Of a stretch of DNA of 64,000 nt, positions 46,985 to 57,960 are shown piece after piece. Every line of letters starts with the position of its first letter. Positions within the stretch are counted from its first letter, which is position 1. The notes beneath the pieces are model-generated. The model was not told the origin of the DNA and did no database searches. It was given only the letters and a program-made list of their open reading frames with translations. Source of the DNA: Candidatus Altimarinota bacterium (GTDB lineage: Bacteria; Patescibacteriota; Gracilibacteria; BD1-5; UBA6164); assembly GCA_028688895.1 (NCBI GenBank), contig JAQTXG010000005.1:1-64000 (forward strand), read 5' to 3'. Position numbers and translations under genes: made by a program.

Positions 46985-48997
46985 TTATATAGATTTCTCA
47001 CTTTTTTCAAATAATTCTTCTATATCTTCTCTGATTTGTGATATAAGCTCTAAATCTCTCAAATCAGCAACCTTTAAATCTGGTACTCATGATTGCCTCA
47101 AACCATATACTTCTCCTGGTCATCTCAACTCCAAATCTATCTCAGCCAATTCAAAACCATTATTAGTTGATTCCATAGCTTTGAGTCTATCAGTTTGATT
47201 ACCACTTGTAGGAAACAAATAACAATATGATTGATAAGCTCATCTACCTACTCTTCATCTAAATTGATGCAGTTGTGATAGTCAAAATCTCTCTGCTCAT
47301 TCTATACACATTATTGAAGCATTTGGTATATTTACTCATACTTCTACTACTGATGTACTAGACAATATCTGTATTTTATTCTCAGAAAATTCTCTCATTA
47401 CTTCATCTTTTTCTTTTGGTTTCATCTTACCATGCAACAATCCTACTCTAAAAGGATGAAATATTCATATAAGCGATTCATATGTAGAAATAGCATTTGC
47501 CAAATCTATTTTTTCTGATTCTTCTACTAGTGGAGATATCCAAAATACTTGTCTACCTTGTTCCAATTGAGATCTAACAAATAATTCTATCTCTGATCTT
47601 TGAATATCATTTTTAGCTACTTTTGTATATATTTCCTTTCTACCTTTTGGATACTGTGAAATAATAGACAAATCCTGGTCTCCATATAGTGTCAAAGCCA
47701 AAGTTCTAGGAATAGGTGTAGCCGTCATATTGAGACTATGAGGAATCAATCAAGACTTATTTCAAAATCATCTTTCCAATACTTCTCTTTGTTTTACTCA
47801 AAATCTATGTTGTTCATCCACAACCACAAATCACAAATTATAAAAACTTACATCCTCCTGCACCAAAGCATGTGTACCTATAACCAAATCTATATTTCCA
47901 GTTTTTAAATCAGACTTTACAGCTTCTTTTTGTTTTTTTGTCAAACTACCTACAAGCAAATGTGAACTAATATTGTATTTCATAAGCAATTCCTGCATAG
48001 ATTCAAAATGCTGTCTAGCTAGTATTTCAGTAGGTGCCATAATTGCGACCTGGATACGAGAAGAACTACTCTCAATTATCCCATGAATACTTGCTATCAA
48101 TGCAACAGCAGTTTTACCTGTTCATACATCTCACTCCAAAAGTCTCTGCATACTGTGAGGCTTTTCCATATCCTTTAGTATTTGAAAAAGTACTATTTTT
48201 TGATGATCAGTTAAATCAAACGGCATGTTTGAAATAATATCCTTTACAGTTTCAGCATTCATTTTGATAGCTAAAGATTTACCTTCTGTATTTTTAAAAC
48301 TTTCATATTTAGTAGATATAGCTCTATGATTTATCTCATAAAGTTCTCCATAAGCAAGCCTATGTTTAGCTAATTCTATATCATGTTTATTTTTAGGAAA
48401 ATGTACCTTGTAAACTGCTTCTTTTTTAGATATAAAATTGTATTTTTTTATTATTGATTCTGGTAAATCTTCTACTATTTCAGAAACATATTTTTTTAAC
48501 AATTCTACTTTTCCAGAAGTCCATTTACTAGGTATATAGTTTATATCACTATAAACAGGAACTATTTCACCTGATACTTTTGATAAATCAGTCTCTACTT
48601 CTGGTGATTGAAAAGTAATTTTACCAAAAGCGTATTTTACTTTTCAAGAAACTATTACTTTTTTTCAAGTATAAGCTTGCAAAGTCGTAGCTAGATATTT
48701 CCTATTAAACCAAACAGACTCAGACAAAAAACCATTTTTATCTTCGAGAACTGCTTTTGAAATAAGCTTACCTCAACCAGTCATTTGAGTATTTATAGAT
48801 ACAAGTGTAACCAAAATAGTATTTTTATCCTTTATATTTATAAGTGAAAAATTATCAAGCACATTGGTCCTATCCTCATATTCACGTGGATACTGATTTA
48901 ACAAATCTCAAACAGTACAAACACCACCCTTTTCCAGAGCTTTTATATAATTATCAGTAGTATGTAAAAGTGATTTTGTCAGTGGAGTATTTAGCAT
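46985..48997 (-). CDS. recG: ATP-dependent DNA helicase RecG
   Basis: A 670-residue RecG, normal length. It remodels stalled replication forks and Holliday junctions. The N-terminal wedge/OB region includes [15 protein letters not shown]-like [16 protein letters not shown]. Then come the helicase motifs: the Walker A segment in GDVxxGKTAVAL, [15 protein letters not shown], the DEQHRFGVKQRE motif [20 protein letters not shown] motif [18 protein letters not shown], and the TSVVEVGVNIPNAS and QFRGRVGRG motifs. The stop is just beside the GC-rich element. Confidence 0.96.
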
Positions 48998-49140
48998 AAA
49001 ACATATATTACATTTATATTATATACAGATAATATACAAGTTTTTAAGAATGTCTAGTAAATATCAAAAAAACATTTGCATAAATCATATTACACATATA
49101 ATCTATACAAAATTAATTTTTAAGTTTTAATTAATAATAA

Positions 49141-49827
49141 ATGAAACAACTATTAAGTAAATACAAAATAGAACTAGAAGAAAAAGAAATGGATACTTTT
49201 CAAAAATTTCTAGAAATATTCAAAGAAAAAAATAGTCAAATAAATCTTTCAGCTATCAGAGATGACGCTTGAATAATAGAAAAACACTTCATAGATTCTA
49301 TTATGTTAAATGTATTTATAGAGCTAGAGTGAAAAGTCGCAGATATGTGAACTGGATGATGATTTCCTATGATACCACTTGCAATAACTAATCCAGATGT
49401 GCAATTTATATGAATAGACTCTGTTTGAAAAAAACTAAAAGCTATAGATGAATTTGCTGAAAAACTGGAACTAAAAAATGTAAAAACACTAGCAGGTAGG
49501 GCAGAAGAAATCTGACAAAATCTAGAATATAGAGAACAATTTGATTTCGTAACAAGTAGAGCAACAGCATTCTTCCCTACACTTTTAGAATATGTTATAC
49601 CACTTTTAAAAGAATGAGGAATATTTGCAGCCTACAAACTAGATGACAAAGAAGAACTAAAATCAGCAAAAAAAGCACTATCTAGACTATGAGCAAAAAT
49701 ACTAAAAGTAAAAAATTACAGAATAGCTGACCAAGATAGAACAATAGTCTTAATAGAAAAATTACACAAAACTCATCTAAAATACCCTAGAAAAGTATGA
49801 GTACCATTAGCTAATCCTATAAAATAA
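49141..49827 (+). CDS. rsmG: 16S rRNA (guanine527-N7)-methyltransferase
   Basis: A 228-residue RsmG, which uses SAM to methylate G527 in the 530 loop of 16S rRNA. Features are the N-terminal helix (KFLEIFKEKNSQINLSAI), KHFIDSI, VADMGTGGGFPMIPLAI as the SAM loop with three TGA glycines, GIDSVGKKLKAIDEFA, GRAEEIG and FVTSRATAFFPTLLEYV. All are at RsmG spacing. It is divergent from recG; the two share a 143-base promoter gap. Confidence 0.96.
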
Positions 49828-49833
49828 TTTTTT

Positions 49834-49910
49834 CATTATTCATTATTCATTATTTATTATTCATTATTCATTATTTATTATTCATTATTCATTATTCATT
49901 ATTTATTATT
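49834..49910. repeat. heptamer tandem array (11 units of YATTATT)
   Basis: Eleven contiguous 7-base units, CATTATT or TATTATT, fill the gap between the rsmG stop and the next ATG. The unit order is C C C T C C T C C C T, giving partial higher-order 21-base periodicity. The array takes the place of any ribosome binding site and contains no stop codon in any plus-strand frame. Confidence 0.95.
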
Positions 49911-49911
49911 T

Positions 49912-50475
49912 ATGATATACATTCTCCCAACTGATACTTGCTACTGAATAGCTTGTCCTATTCACGATTTAAAAGCATACGACTGAATCTACAAAATAAA
50001 AAAAAGAAGTTTAGATAAACCTCTAGCTATTTTGGTGCCTGATTTTAAATGGCTAGCTGATAATACAGATTTGACAGCTGAACAAATAAATTTCCTAGAA
50101 AATTACAACAGACCATTTACGGTTTTAACTGATTGTAATAGTTTAAGAATTTGGATTAATTATATAGATGATGAAAACAATGAATTTGTAAACAGAGATA
50201 TTTACGAAAAGTTTGCTTTTAGAGTAGCTAATAATTCAATACAAAAAAGATTGTTAAAAGAAAATTGACCAATGTTTATGACAAGCGCAAATATAAGTAA
50301 CAATCCAGAAATATACCACAAAAGTGAAATAAAAGAACAATTTGCATATTATCTAGAAAAATGAACAATTCAATTTGTATGAGAAAATATGTGAAATCCA
50401 GAAAAAAATAAACCATCTGACATATTTGAATTCATATGAGATAGTTTGGATATAAATTATTTGAGAAAAAATTAA
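49912..50475 (+). CDS. YrdC/Sua5 family threonylcarbamoyl-AMP synthase-like
   Basis: A 187-residue YrdC-domain protein: IYILPTDTCYGIACPI at the start, IKKRSLDKPLAILVPD (the KxRxxxKPL motif), AFRVANNSIQKRLL and MFMTSANISNNPEI. These are the conserved nucleotide and bicarbonate/threonine-site motifs. It likely makes threonylcarbamoyl-AMP for the t6A37 modification of tRNA. The N-terminus is about 10-15 residues shorter than E. coli YrdC, though it begins at the first strand. The ATG follows the heptamer array directly. Confidence 0.92.
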
Positions 50476-50502
50476 AACCTAAGTAAAATTAGGTTTTATT
50501 TA
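50473..50502 (+). terminator. bidirectional terminator
   Basis: AAAACCTAA-GTAAAA-TTAGGTTTT with T tail, overlapping the YrdC stop; the short convergent frame ends in its T tail. Confidence 0.8.
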
Positions 50503-50664
50503 TTTGTTTAATCTAAAAATATTTTCTAGATTTGAGCTTACTTTATCAGAAATCACTCTTTTTTCTGCTTGAAATCTTCTAGTACCAGAATTTTCCATAT
50601 TTGAATCACCTGATTCAAGCGTACTTTTAGAGAAAAAATTCATAGATAAATTACTTATTGACAT
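50500..50664 (-). CDS. small hypothetical protein, 54 residues
   Basis: The frame MSISNLSMNFFSKSTLESGDS... contains glycine only as GGT, ends in TAA at 50500, and lies just before the convergent terminator. It is polar, with a charged helix (RRFQAEKRVISDKVSSNLENIF) at its C-terminus and no membrane segment. It is not recognised. Support is limited to codon usage and position, so it may be a genuine small gene or a chance frame. Confidence 0.45.
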   Translation of the reverse strand: MSISNLSMNFFSKSTLESGDSNMENSGTRRFQAEKRVISDKVSSNLENIFRLNK

Positions 50665-50899
50665 TTGTTGTGCATATTAAAAATAAACTATATATATATT
50701 ATACATTTTAATTATTTTAAAGTCAAAAATATGAGCCTTTATTTTTCATAATCTATAATAATATCATAATAACCAATAAAAAAATAATGATTTATAGTGA
50801 TAATAGCTTGTCACTATATGAATTTTTCACTATTCAATTAAATTTTACATAACATAATTTTTATATAAAATAAGAGTACTTAATTATAAATAAATAAAA

Positions 50900-51829
50900 A
50901 TGAAATACTTAGAAAAAATTAAAAATTTTGATGAAAATAATCTATTATCGCTTGATGAAATTGTATTATGAGCATTAGAACTATTTGAAAATACAGATAT
51001 TAAACTGCTAGATATTACAGAATTCAAAAAACCATTAATTGCTTGATCTGGAAACGCAATAGTAACAGCAAAAATAATCTTTTCAAAAATTGACGCTATA
51101 TTTTGTGATGAAACCAATTTTGATGAATGTATTAAAAAAGACATAGATTGACTAGTTATATTATCTGCTTCAGGTGAAAAACATGCTACTGTTTTTGCAA
51201 AAAAAGCCAAAGAATTATGAATCAAAACAAAACTTCTTACATGTAACTCAAATTCTACTGCCTGAACTATTTTATGAACAGAAAACACTATAGTAACAGC
51301 TAAAAATAGAGAACCTTATACTTACAATACTTCTACATATATGTGATGGATATTTGCTTATACATGAGAAAATCCAAGCGAAATTAAAAATTTTATACAA
51401 GAAAAAATTGATCCTATATTAAAAAATATTGATTTTTCAAAATACGATTCATATATAATAGTTACTCCAGATAATTTTTCATGAGTGAATCAATTATTCA
51501 ATGTAAAATTTATAGAATTATTTGCTAGAAAAATAGCTCGTGATGTATTTTCATATGAACAAATGAAACATGCTACAACTGTAGTACCACATGAAACAGA
51601 ATTATGTATCACATTTTGAGACGAAAAAGATTTTAGATTTAATTGAAGTAAAATAAATTTCCCACTTCCTGAAAATGCAGATTTGTGAGCTATTATGGCT
51701 ATATGATACTATGTTATTTGATATATTCAAAACTCATATCCTCATTTTTTCAAAGTAAACATATGAAAATATATAAGTGATATCAATAAAACAGAGTTTG
51801 GGAAAGGTTTAAAAGTAATTGTAGAATAA
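50900..51829 (+). CDS. SIS-domain sugar isomerase-like protein
   Basis: A 309-residue protein with two SIS-like halves. The first half has PLIAGSGNAIVTAKIIF, LVILSASGEKHATVFAKKAKELG and KLLTCNSNSTAG, the standard phosphosugar binding loop. The second half (from about residue 190) has YIIVTPDNFSGVNQLFNVKFIELFARK and ATTVVPHETELCITFG. The size fits bifunctional PGI/PMI-type enzymes, but the typical catalytic Glu/His context is not clear. A sugar isomerase supplying the glycan pathways is possible. Divergent from the small 54-residue frame. Confidence 0.8.
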
Positions 51830-51830
51830 T

Positions 51831-51858
51831 TTGACATTTTAGTTTTTATGTGTATTAT
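51831..51858 (+). promoter_or_regulatory. sigma70-like promoter of the 62-residue gene
   Basis: TTGACA at 51831-51836, beginning 2 bases after the SIS gene stop, and TATTAT at 51853-51858 with a 16-base spacer; 32 bases before the ATG at 51890. Confidence 0.5.
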
Positions 51859-51889
51859 ATAATATATTACAAAAATAATTATTTATACA

Positions 51890-52078
51890 ATGGAAAAAAA
51901 TGAAGTAAAATCATATTTATATGATGCTACAATAGAACTAAATACTATTAATTGTGGATTATTAATTCAATATTGAATAGATCCAAAAAAATATTGATAT
52001 ACAGAATTTGATATAATGCAAGCTCAAATTAATAATGCAACAAATGAATTACTAAATGATATTATTCCTGTTTTTTAG
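51890..52078 (+). CDS. small hypothetical protein, 62 residues
   Basis: Frame MEKNEVKSYLYDATIELNTINCG... contains TGA glycines (YGIDPKKYGYTEFD), a candidate promoter just upstream and a strong terminator 17 bases downstream, so it is probably a real single-gene unit. Acidic, soluble, no signal peptide. Family not recognised. Its isolated, well-framed expression unit is more than a chance frame would show. Confidence 0.65.
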
Positions 52079-52092
52079 TATTATTAATAGAC

Positions 52093-52127
52093 CTCAAAAA
52101 AAGCTAGATAAACTAGCTTTTTTTGTG
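52093..52127 (+). terminator. bidirectional terminator
   Basis: AAAAAAAGCTAG-ATAAA-CTAGCTTTTTTT, perfect stem with T tail; also covers the stop of the convergent ATPase gene. Confidence 0.9.
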
Positions 52128-53666
52128 TTCAAATTTCTCAATTATTTCTACAAATATTTTGTACAGATTATCATCATATCAATTATTTTTACTCAACCAT
52201 ATAGATAAATTGAATGCTATAGTTGGCTTAGAATATTTATAAAAGTAAGTATTAAATAATTTCTCATATTCTGTAGATATTTTTTTTACTGATTTAAGTC
52301 TATCTAACATATCATCCAAATGTCTCAAACTCATTTCATGTATTTTTTGATCAAAATCTGCTCAAAATCTCTCTTTTCTTTTGTTTATTTTATCTGTTAG
52401 ATAACTTTTTATAGAATCTATTTTGTAATAATTTTCAAATTCTCAATCGAGAACAATCCAATTATATTTTTTAAACTCTTTTTCAGAAACACTTGAAACA
52501 TGATGTACTTTTTTGATAGATTTCTCTATTTTATCGAAATCTACTTCATAACTCTCATCTTTATCTATAACAGCAACCACATTTTGTTTTCAAAACAATT
52601 CAGATGCAAACATATACCATTCATGCAATGCTCATTTACCTCATACATCTATTACACTTATATTTTTATAATTTAGATTAAAATAATTTTGTTTTTCATC
52701 ACTTGATAATTTTTTTCATTTTAAATCCAAATATTTATGCATATCTATGTTTTCATAAATATTTGGCACTGATATCCTCTCTGTTTCTCATTCCACTAAA
52801 ATAACAGCATCAGAAAAAAATATAGAACTATTCTTGAATATCAAATTTATCATTATTTTATTATACCTACCATATGAATTATTTATCCTTTTTGTAATAG
52901 TATTTCAATCTACATTATTAACAAATACTATATCAGAAATCTCATATATTCATTTCTTGAAATTTGAAACCAATTCACCAGAATGAGTAGAATACAATAT
53001 TTGAGTATTTTCCAATTCTCAAATTTGAAGCAATATTGTATCTATCATCTTGGTAGCATGTGGATGCAAAAAATTTTCAGGCTGATCTATCAAAAAAACA
53101 TTATAATCATCATTATTTGTATTATTTATACTATACAAATACAATTCCAACAAACTAATCAAGAGAGTTGTTTTTCTCTTTCATGATTCCAAATCTAGAG
53201 CTTCCAATTTTTCTTTTTTCTTTTTTAATATCACCTTACTTTGTTCTTTATTTTCAAGTATCAAATCAATCAATTTCATATAACCATTTTCTTTTTTATC
53301 TTTGTTGATTTTTCTATCACTAGGTATATATATGATATTAAGTTTTTCAAATATTTTCTTTGTCTCTTTATCTGGAATTATGTTTCTAGTAATTACTTCT
53401 TTTCAATCAAAATAGGCTTCAGTTCTAACTATGAAATCTTTTCAATCATGATTTACAACTGACTCCAATATCAAAACTTCCTCAGAGTTTTTAAAATCCT
53501 TTTCTTTTATATCTTTAGAATTAAAAAGTTTCTCTATTGCTTTCAAAACAACAGTTTTACCACTACCATTTTTTCAAACAAAAACAGTTTTATTTACTCA
53601 AATAACTATTGTTTCATCTACTATTGTCCTAAAATTTTGTATCTTTATGTTTTTTATTTGGAACAT
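52113..53666 (-). CDS. OLD-family ATP-binding protein (AAA_15/TOPRIM)
   Basis: A 517-residue protein with an SMC/ABC-like split ATPase: N-terminal strand IKNIKIQNFRTI, Walker A GKNGSGKTVVLKAI near residue 40, a helical insertion, then Walker B-like NVFLIDQPENFLHPHATK with a signature region, followed by a C-terminal TOPRIM-like domain (about 330-517: NVVAVIDKDESYEVDF, then WIVLDWEFENYY). OLD proteins are nucleases used in DNA repair or antiphage defence. No partner such as GajB is next to it, so a lone OLD function is assumed. Confidence 0.85.
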
Positions 53667-53730
53667 TAGGATTTTGTTAAGTTGTATTTTTATATTTATC
53701 TTATATTTTGGGAAATTAAAGTATATTTTT

Positions 53731-53776
53731 TCTAATCCCTCCCCCTTCGGGTACTCCCTTTGAAAAAGGGAGAAAT
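53731..53776 (+). repeat. GC-rich palindromic element (family A copy 2)
   Basis: TCTAATCCCTCCCCC, CTTCGGGTACT, then CCCTTTGAAAAAGGG and AGAAA, in the gap upstream of the ATPase gene. It differs by only a few bases from the copy at 60244-60290. Confidence 0.9.
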
Positions 53777-53834
53777 ATTATTTATATTATCATTTATATA
53801 TTAACATATAGTATATTCTTTGGCAAGAAATTTA

Positions 53835-54545
53835 CTATTTATTATAATAAATTTCACAAGCTCTTTTTATAGTTAAAATTAAAGGATCATATAAAACTAA
53901 ATCTGTTTTTATATTGTTAAAAGCTATTGGTAACTCAGTACATCACAATACAATTCCAGTAGCTCATTTTTTTCTAAATAATTCTAAACAATGTATCAAT
54001 AAATCTTTATCAAAATCACACAATATAAAATCTCATCAAATTATCTTTAAAATAATATTATTTATTTTTTCTAATATAAAGTCATTTTCTATTACTATAC
54101 TTTTTATTCAATGTTTAATTAAAGTTTTGCTATACAATCAACTTTTAATTGTATTTATACTTCATAATATTCACACTTTTTTATATCAATCATTCACTAA
54201 TTTATATGCCAATTCATCTATCAAAGAAAGATTACATAAATTATTGTCTAAAAATATTTTATCATAATATAAATGCATTGTATTACAAGACATTATAAAT
54301 ATATTTATTCAACTATTTTTTAATCTTTCATATTCATTTTTTACTGTCAAAATAGTTTCATTTATTGATTCTAAACTATTAGTTAATTCTTTTACAGGTA
54401 TATTATCAATAAAAATATGTGGGAAATCATTATTTTTAATTCAATTTGAATATTTTTTAGATTCATTTAATATTAATTCATAACATCTCAATGATGCATA
54501 AGGTCACATTCCTCAAAGGACTCATATAATTTGTTTTTTTATCAT
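53835..54545 (-). CDS. aspartate/glutamate racemase family protein
   Basis: A 236-residue protein: IIGVLGGMGPYASLRCYE at the N-terminus, IFIMSCNTMHLYYD containing the first catalytic Cys, KKVGILGSINTIKSG, and ATGIVLGCTELPIAFN containing the second catalytic Cys. These match the PLP-independent Asp/Glu racemase superfamily (RacX/YgeA type). It could supply D-Asp or D-Glu for peptidoglycan or a surface polymer, but YgeA-like enzymes have broad specificity. Its start overlaps the upstream 311-residue gene by 7 bases, so the two are translationally coupled. Confidence 0.9.
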
Positions 54546-55474
54546 AATATATTTTTTATTAATTGATTAAAATTGATATTTTTTCAAAATTTAGCTAATA
54601 CAATATTTCTATCAAACTCTACAGAACTATTTATATTTTCTCCAGATAATTCTATATAATCATATTCAGAACTTACATAATCTTCTCATTTTGTAGTAAA
54701 ATATGCTGGTATCTCTCCAGTTTTCTGTAACAAAGGAATATTTAAAATTGAATAATCATTATTATCAGAGAAATTTTCTTCGTAAATTTTTCACAAATTA
54801 AAAAATGGTTTTTCTTTTTTTCATCATATAGGTAATAAAACTCAAACATTATTTGAATCAAATGGATAGATATCTAGGATATGTCAATTACAAATAATAT
54901 TAGCAGATGAATATTGTAAAGCAGAAATATTAGATTTTCACTTACTACTAGCATAATTTTCTAAATTTTTTATAAGTGAATCTATGTAAGATTTTCAACC
55001 AAGTTTAGTAATATTTAAAGAGACTTTATCTAAATAATTTTGCTCTAATTCAAAATTAAAATTTAGTATTATTTTATCATAAATATCATAATAAAATTCT
55101 TGGATAAATAATTCAAAATATTTTTTCATAAAACTAGAAACTTGATTAGCATTATTTATATTTAATCAATTTTCATTAATAATAAATCATGTTGCTTGAT
55201 ATATAAGATAATTAACATCATTAATTCATATTTTTTGCAAATATCTTATTATTTCCAATGCTGGAATAATTAAAGCAGGTGAACGAACTGGTACTCATAC
55301 ATCATCCAGTCATACTCATGTAGTCAAGATTATTTTTCAATCCAATGTATCTTTAACTAAAGACTTACTCAAATTTTGTAAATCTATAGCTGTTTTAGTG
55401 TAAGAAATTTTATTAGGTCATACTTCTTCGTTATTTTTAAGCAGAAAAGTATTCATTAAATCATTTGTTTTCAT
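54539..55474 (-). CDS. unknown protein coupled to the racemase
   Basis: A 311-residue soluble protein I cannot place in a family. Starts MKTNDLMNTFLLKNN. A DGKIILTTGVGLDDVGVPVRS segment near residues 45-65 and LEIIRYLQKIG / NYLIYQATGFIINENG suggest a Rossmann-like alpha/beta core. Helical middle, and FPLLQKTGEIPAYFTTKGED near the C-terminus. The last codons (TTA TGA TAA) contain the racemase start. Coupling suggests it acts on an amino acid or amino-acid derivative, perhaps activation or ligation, but no motif proves it. Confidence 0.7.
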
Positions 55475-55815
55475 ATTTTTTTTATTATTTATTATTAATT
55501 AGAATAATCCATCCTAAATTCCTTCCTTTTAAAAGGAAAGAGGCAACAGTTTTCAACTTACTTAATAGTAATTAGAAATTAAGCACAAAAAAACTGCTAT
55601 TTCATACCGAAATAACAGTTTTTGTATTGATTTATTTTTTGAAGCTTATATTTTTAAGCATAGCAAAATCACCACAATCTATTATTTCAGATTCTGGCAA
55701 TAGTCCAAGTATTTAAAAATATATTAGTTTTCATAAATATTTTTTATTAATTAATTTATAGGCTTAGATTATAATTTTTTATTTTTTTGTCAAAAGATTT
55801 ATTTAAAAAAGAGTA
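55475..55815. other. gene-free stretch with a decayed frame and a hairpin
   Basis: 341 bases without an intact gene. 55515-55545 holds a short CCTTCCTTTT/AAAAGGAAAG hairpin, possibly a worn palindromic element. 55588-55624 is a terminator-like stem. 55632-55734 on the minus strand reads MKTNIFLN and then, after a frame change, LGLLPESEIIDCGDFAML to a stop, which may be a gene remnant. 55735-55815 shows nothing clear. Confidence 0.5.
55587..55625 (-). terminator. hairpin terminator
   Basis: On the minus strand AAAAACTGTTATTTC-GGTAT-GAAATAGCAGTTTTTTT, 14 pairs with one mismatch, T tail. It would end transcripts coming from the Nudix gene. Confidence 0.75.
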
Positions 55816-56298
55816 TTATAATGAATTTAGTGCTGATTTTATGATATTTTCAATCAACATTTTATCTCATTGATAAATATCAATAAACTCATCTATTTTC
55901 ATGAATTTTCTAGAAAATGATTCATTGTTTTTTACAAAATCATAAATTACATTTACAATAGCTACATAAAACAACATATATGTTAAATCATTTTTATTTG
56001 TTCAAAAATAATCAGATTCAACAACTAGAGACAACTTTATATCTTTTATACTAACAAAAGCTTCTTCTAATGTTTCCCTTTTAACAGCATCAATAAAAGA
56101 CAAATCATTATTATTTACATGTCATCATGGTATATCAAATCACCTATGTATTTCTACTACTAATACATTTTTATCATTATCAAATACAATGACTCATGTA
56201 CTTGTTACTTTATCATGTGGAAATACAAAATCTGGATTATGATATACAAAATTACATTTTTTTTTAAAATTTCTTGCTTGATATTTATCTTGTGACAT
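55816..56298 (-). CDS. Nudix-fold hydrolase with degenerate box
   Basis: A 160-residue protein with strand TGVIVFDNDKNVLVVEIHR, then DIPGGHVNNNDLSFIDAVKRETLEEAF. This is a Nudix box in which the Glu after GX5 is replaced by Asn/Asp and the last Gly by Phe, while the RETLEE metal-binding core is kept. It probably cleaves a nucleoside-diphosphate derivative. It starts 16 bases after the 545-residue gene on the same strand, so they may function together. Confidence 0.82.
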
Positions 56299-56314
56299 TT
56301 TTAATTATTTAATA

Positions 56315-57952
56315 CTAATTTATCTTTTTAATTACATTTATCTCAAAATCTGACTCTTTCAACTTCATATAAAAATCTGTTATACTTCATTTACAAACTA
56401 ATGGGAAATTTTGTTTTTTTATGTCATTTATATGCTTCAGTATAGGTAGGACTATCTTTCATAACATTTCATTTTTGTTACTACTATAACTTGATTTAGG
56501 TAAATCTTTATTTGAAACATCTTGTCATAATTTTTCAAGAAGTATTTCAAATATATCTATCGTAGTATTTTGACTGTGTATTTCCTTTGAAGTAAGTTTT
56601 TCTCAATCTAAATAAATTCTTCTTTTAATCATATATAAAGTCAATCATTTTATATCTGTTCACAAAAAATCTACATAATCTCATGATATACTTTTTACTT
56701 CTCAAGATTTATATGTTATTAATGCATAATCAGCTGTAAATATTGATAATTCTCATTTTGTTCTGTATTGTTCCAACTTAGTTCAAGATCTCTCATATCA
56801 ATCATAAAATGATGAATAATCTAGATTTAATCTAAATCAAGTTTTTTTATTTAATTTGAATATCAATTCTTCATCTATATATCATACTTTTTGACTAACT
56901 AAAGCAAATTTAATTGTTCAAAAAACTCATAGAGAATCCATATAAAATGTGAAATTTTTATCTTCTAATAATTCAATTATTTGCTTTCTAATAAATCTAT
57001 CATTTAACTCTTCCCTATTATTATCAAACAATGATTTTATTGATTCTCTATAAATCTTTAAATCTCTATAAAAATTATTTCAAGCATAATTAGAACCATA
57101 CAATCTATATAAATCCTGAAATACTTTCAATGTATAAAAATTTCATACATAATTAATTCACTGGAATAAATCGACATCATCTATACTTCTTCACTTGATT
57201 CAAAAATCATTTATAAAAAAATTAATTCACCTATTTTTATCTTCTAACAAAGATAAATTATAATTATTTTTAGTTACTAGGTTAGGACTCATTAATGAAA
57301 AAGTTAAATCTAACTGATTAAAGTCGTTATATTCTCAAATATTTTGATAATAGTAATTATTATCTTTTTCTAATGCCAAAAGATGAGAATCAGAAGCTAA
57401 AAATGAAGTTCATATATATAATCAATTATTTCTAATTCCTCAGAAAAAATTGTATTCTTTATATAATATCTTATCCAATTCTATTACTTTGTTTAAATAT
57501 ATGTTATGCTCATCATTATCCATATCAAATTTATCAAAATCATCTACACTTATTTCTTTATCTACTAGCAATTTTAAAGTCAAAATATTTGATAAAACAG
57601 ATGGAGGATCATTCCAATTATATTCAGATAAAAATCATATATCTCAATTTAATCAGATTTTTTCTAAAAGTTTTTTATTAATTGGATATTCATTTTCTAT
57701 ATTTTGAGTTACAAATCACTTATCATTATCTCTAAAAATATATTCGATTTCTTTACTTGAAATATTTAAATTGTATCAAACATAATTTCTAAGTGTTATT
57801 TTTTGTGTCAAGATAGAAGCGTTTCATTTAGAAAAAGCAGAAATATCTCACACTAAAGTTACTACTATTGGTGAGCTTATTACTATATCATATTTATTAA
57901 AAAATATTTTATAAATATGTTCAAATTCAGAAATTAAACGATTTGTATTCAT
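56315..57952 (-). CDS. unknown 545-residue protein
   Basis: I do not recognise this protein with confidence. The N-terminus, VISSPIVVTLVGDISAF then KGNASILTQ, faintly recalls the sugar-binding start of GHMP kinases such as galactokinase (APGRVNLIGEH), and FFGGIRNNGLYIGTSF might be the counterpart of the glycine-rich phosphate loop, but the match is weak and the length exceeds that family. The rest is alpha/beta with many Asp, Tyr and Asn residues, and no membrane segment. The frame is clean, with many TGA glycines. It sits between an MFS transporter (8-base gap) and a Nudix gene (16-base gap), suggesting uptake and processing of a small molecule. Confidence 0.65.
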
Positions 57953-57960
57953 TAATTAAT

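Noticed and set aside
46729-47010. Minus-strand frame of 93 residues covering the GC-rich element
   Set aside because: Most of it is translated palindromic repeat joined to neighbouring ends of recG and the DUF2304-GT2 gene; it has no independent support as a gene.
52113-53666. OLD-like ATPase as part of a Gabija or other two-gene defence system
   Set aside because: No helicase or nuclease partner (such as GajB) is adjacent; the neighbours are a small orphan gene and an unrelated racemase.
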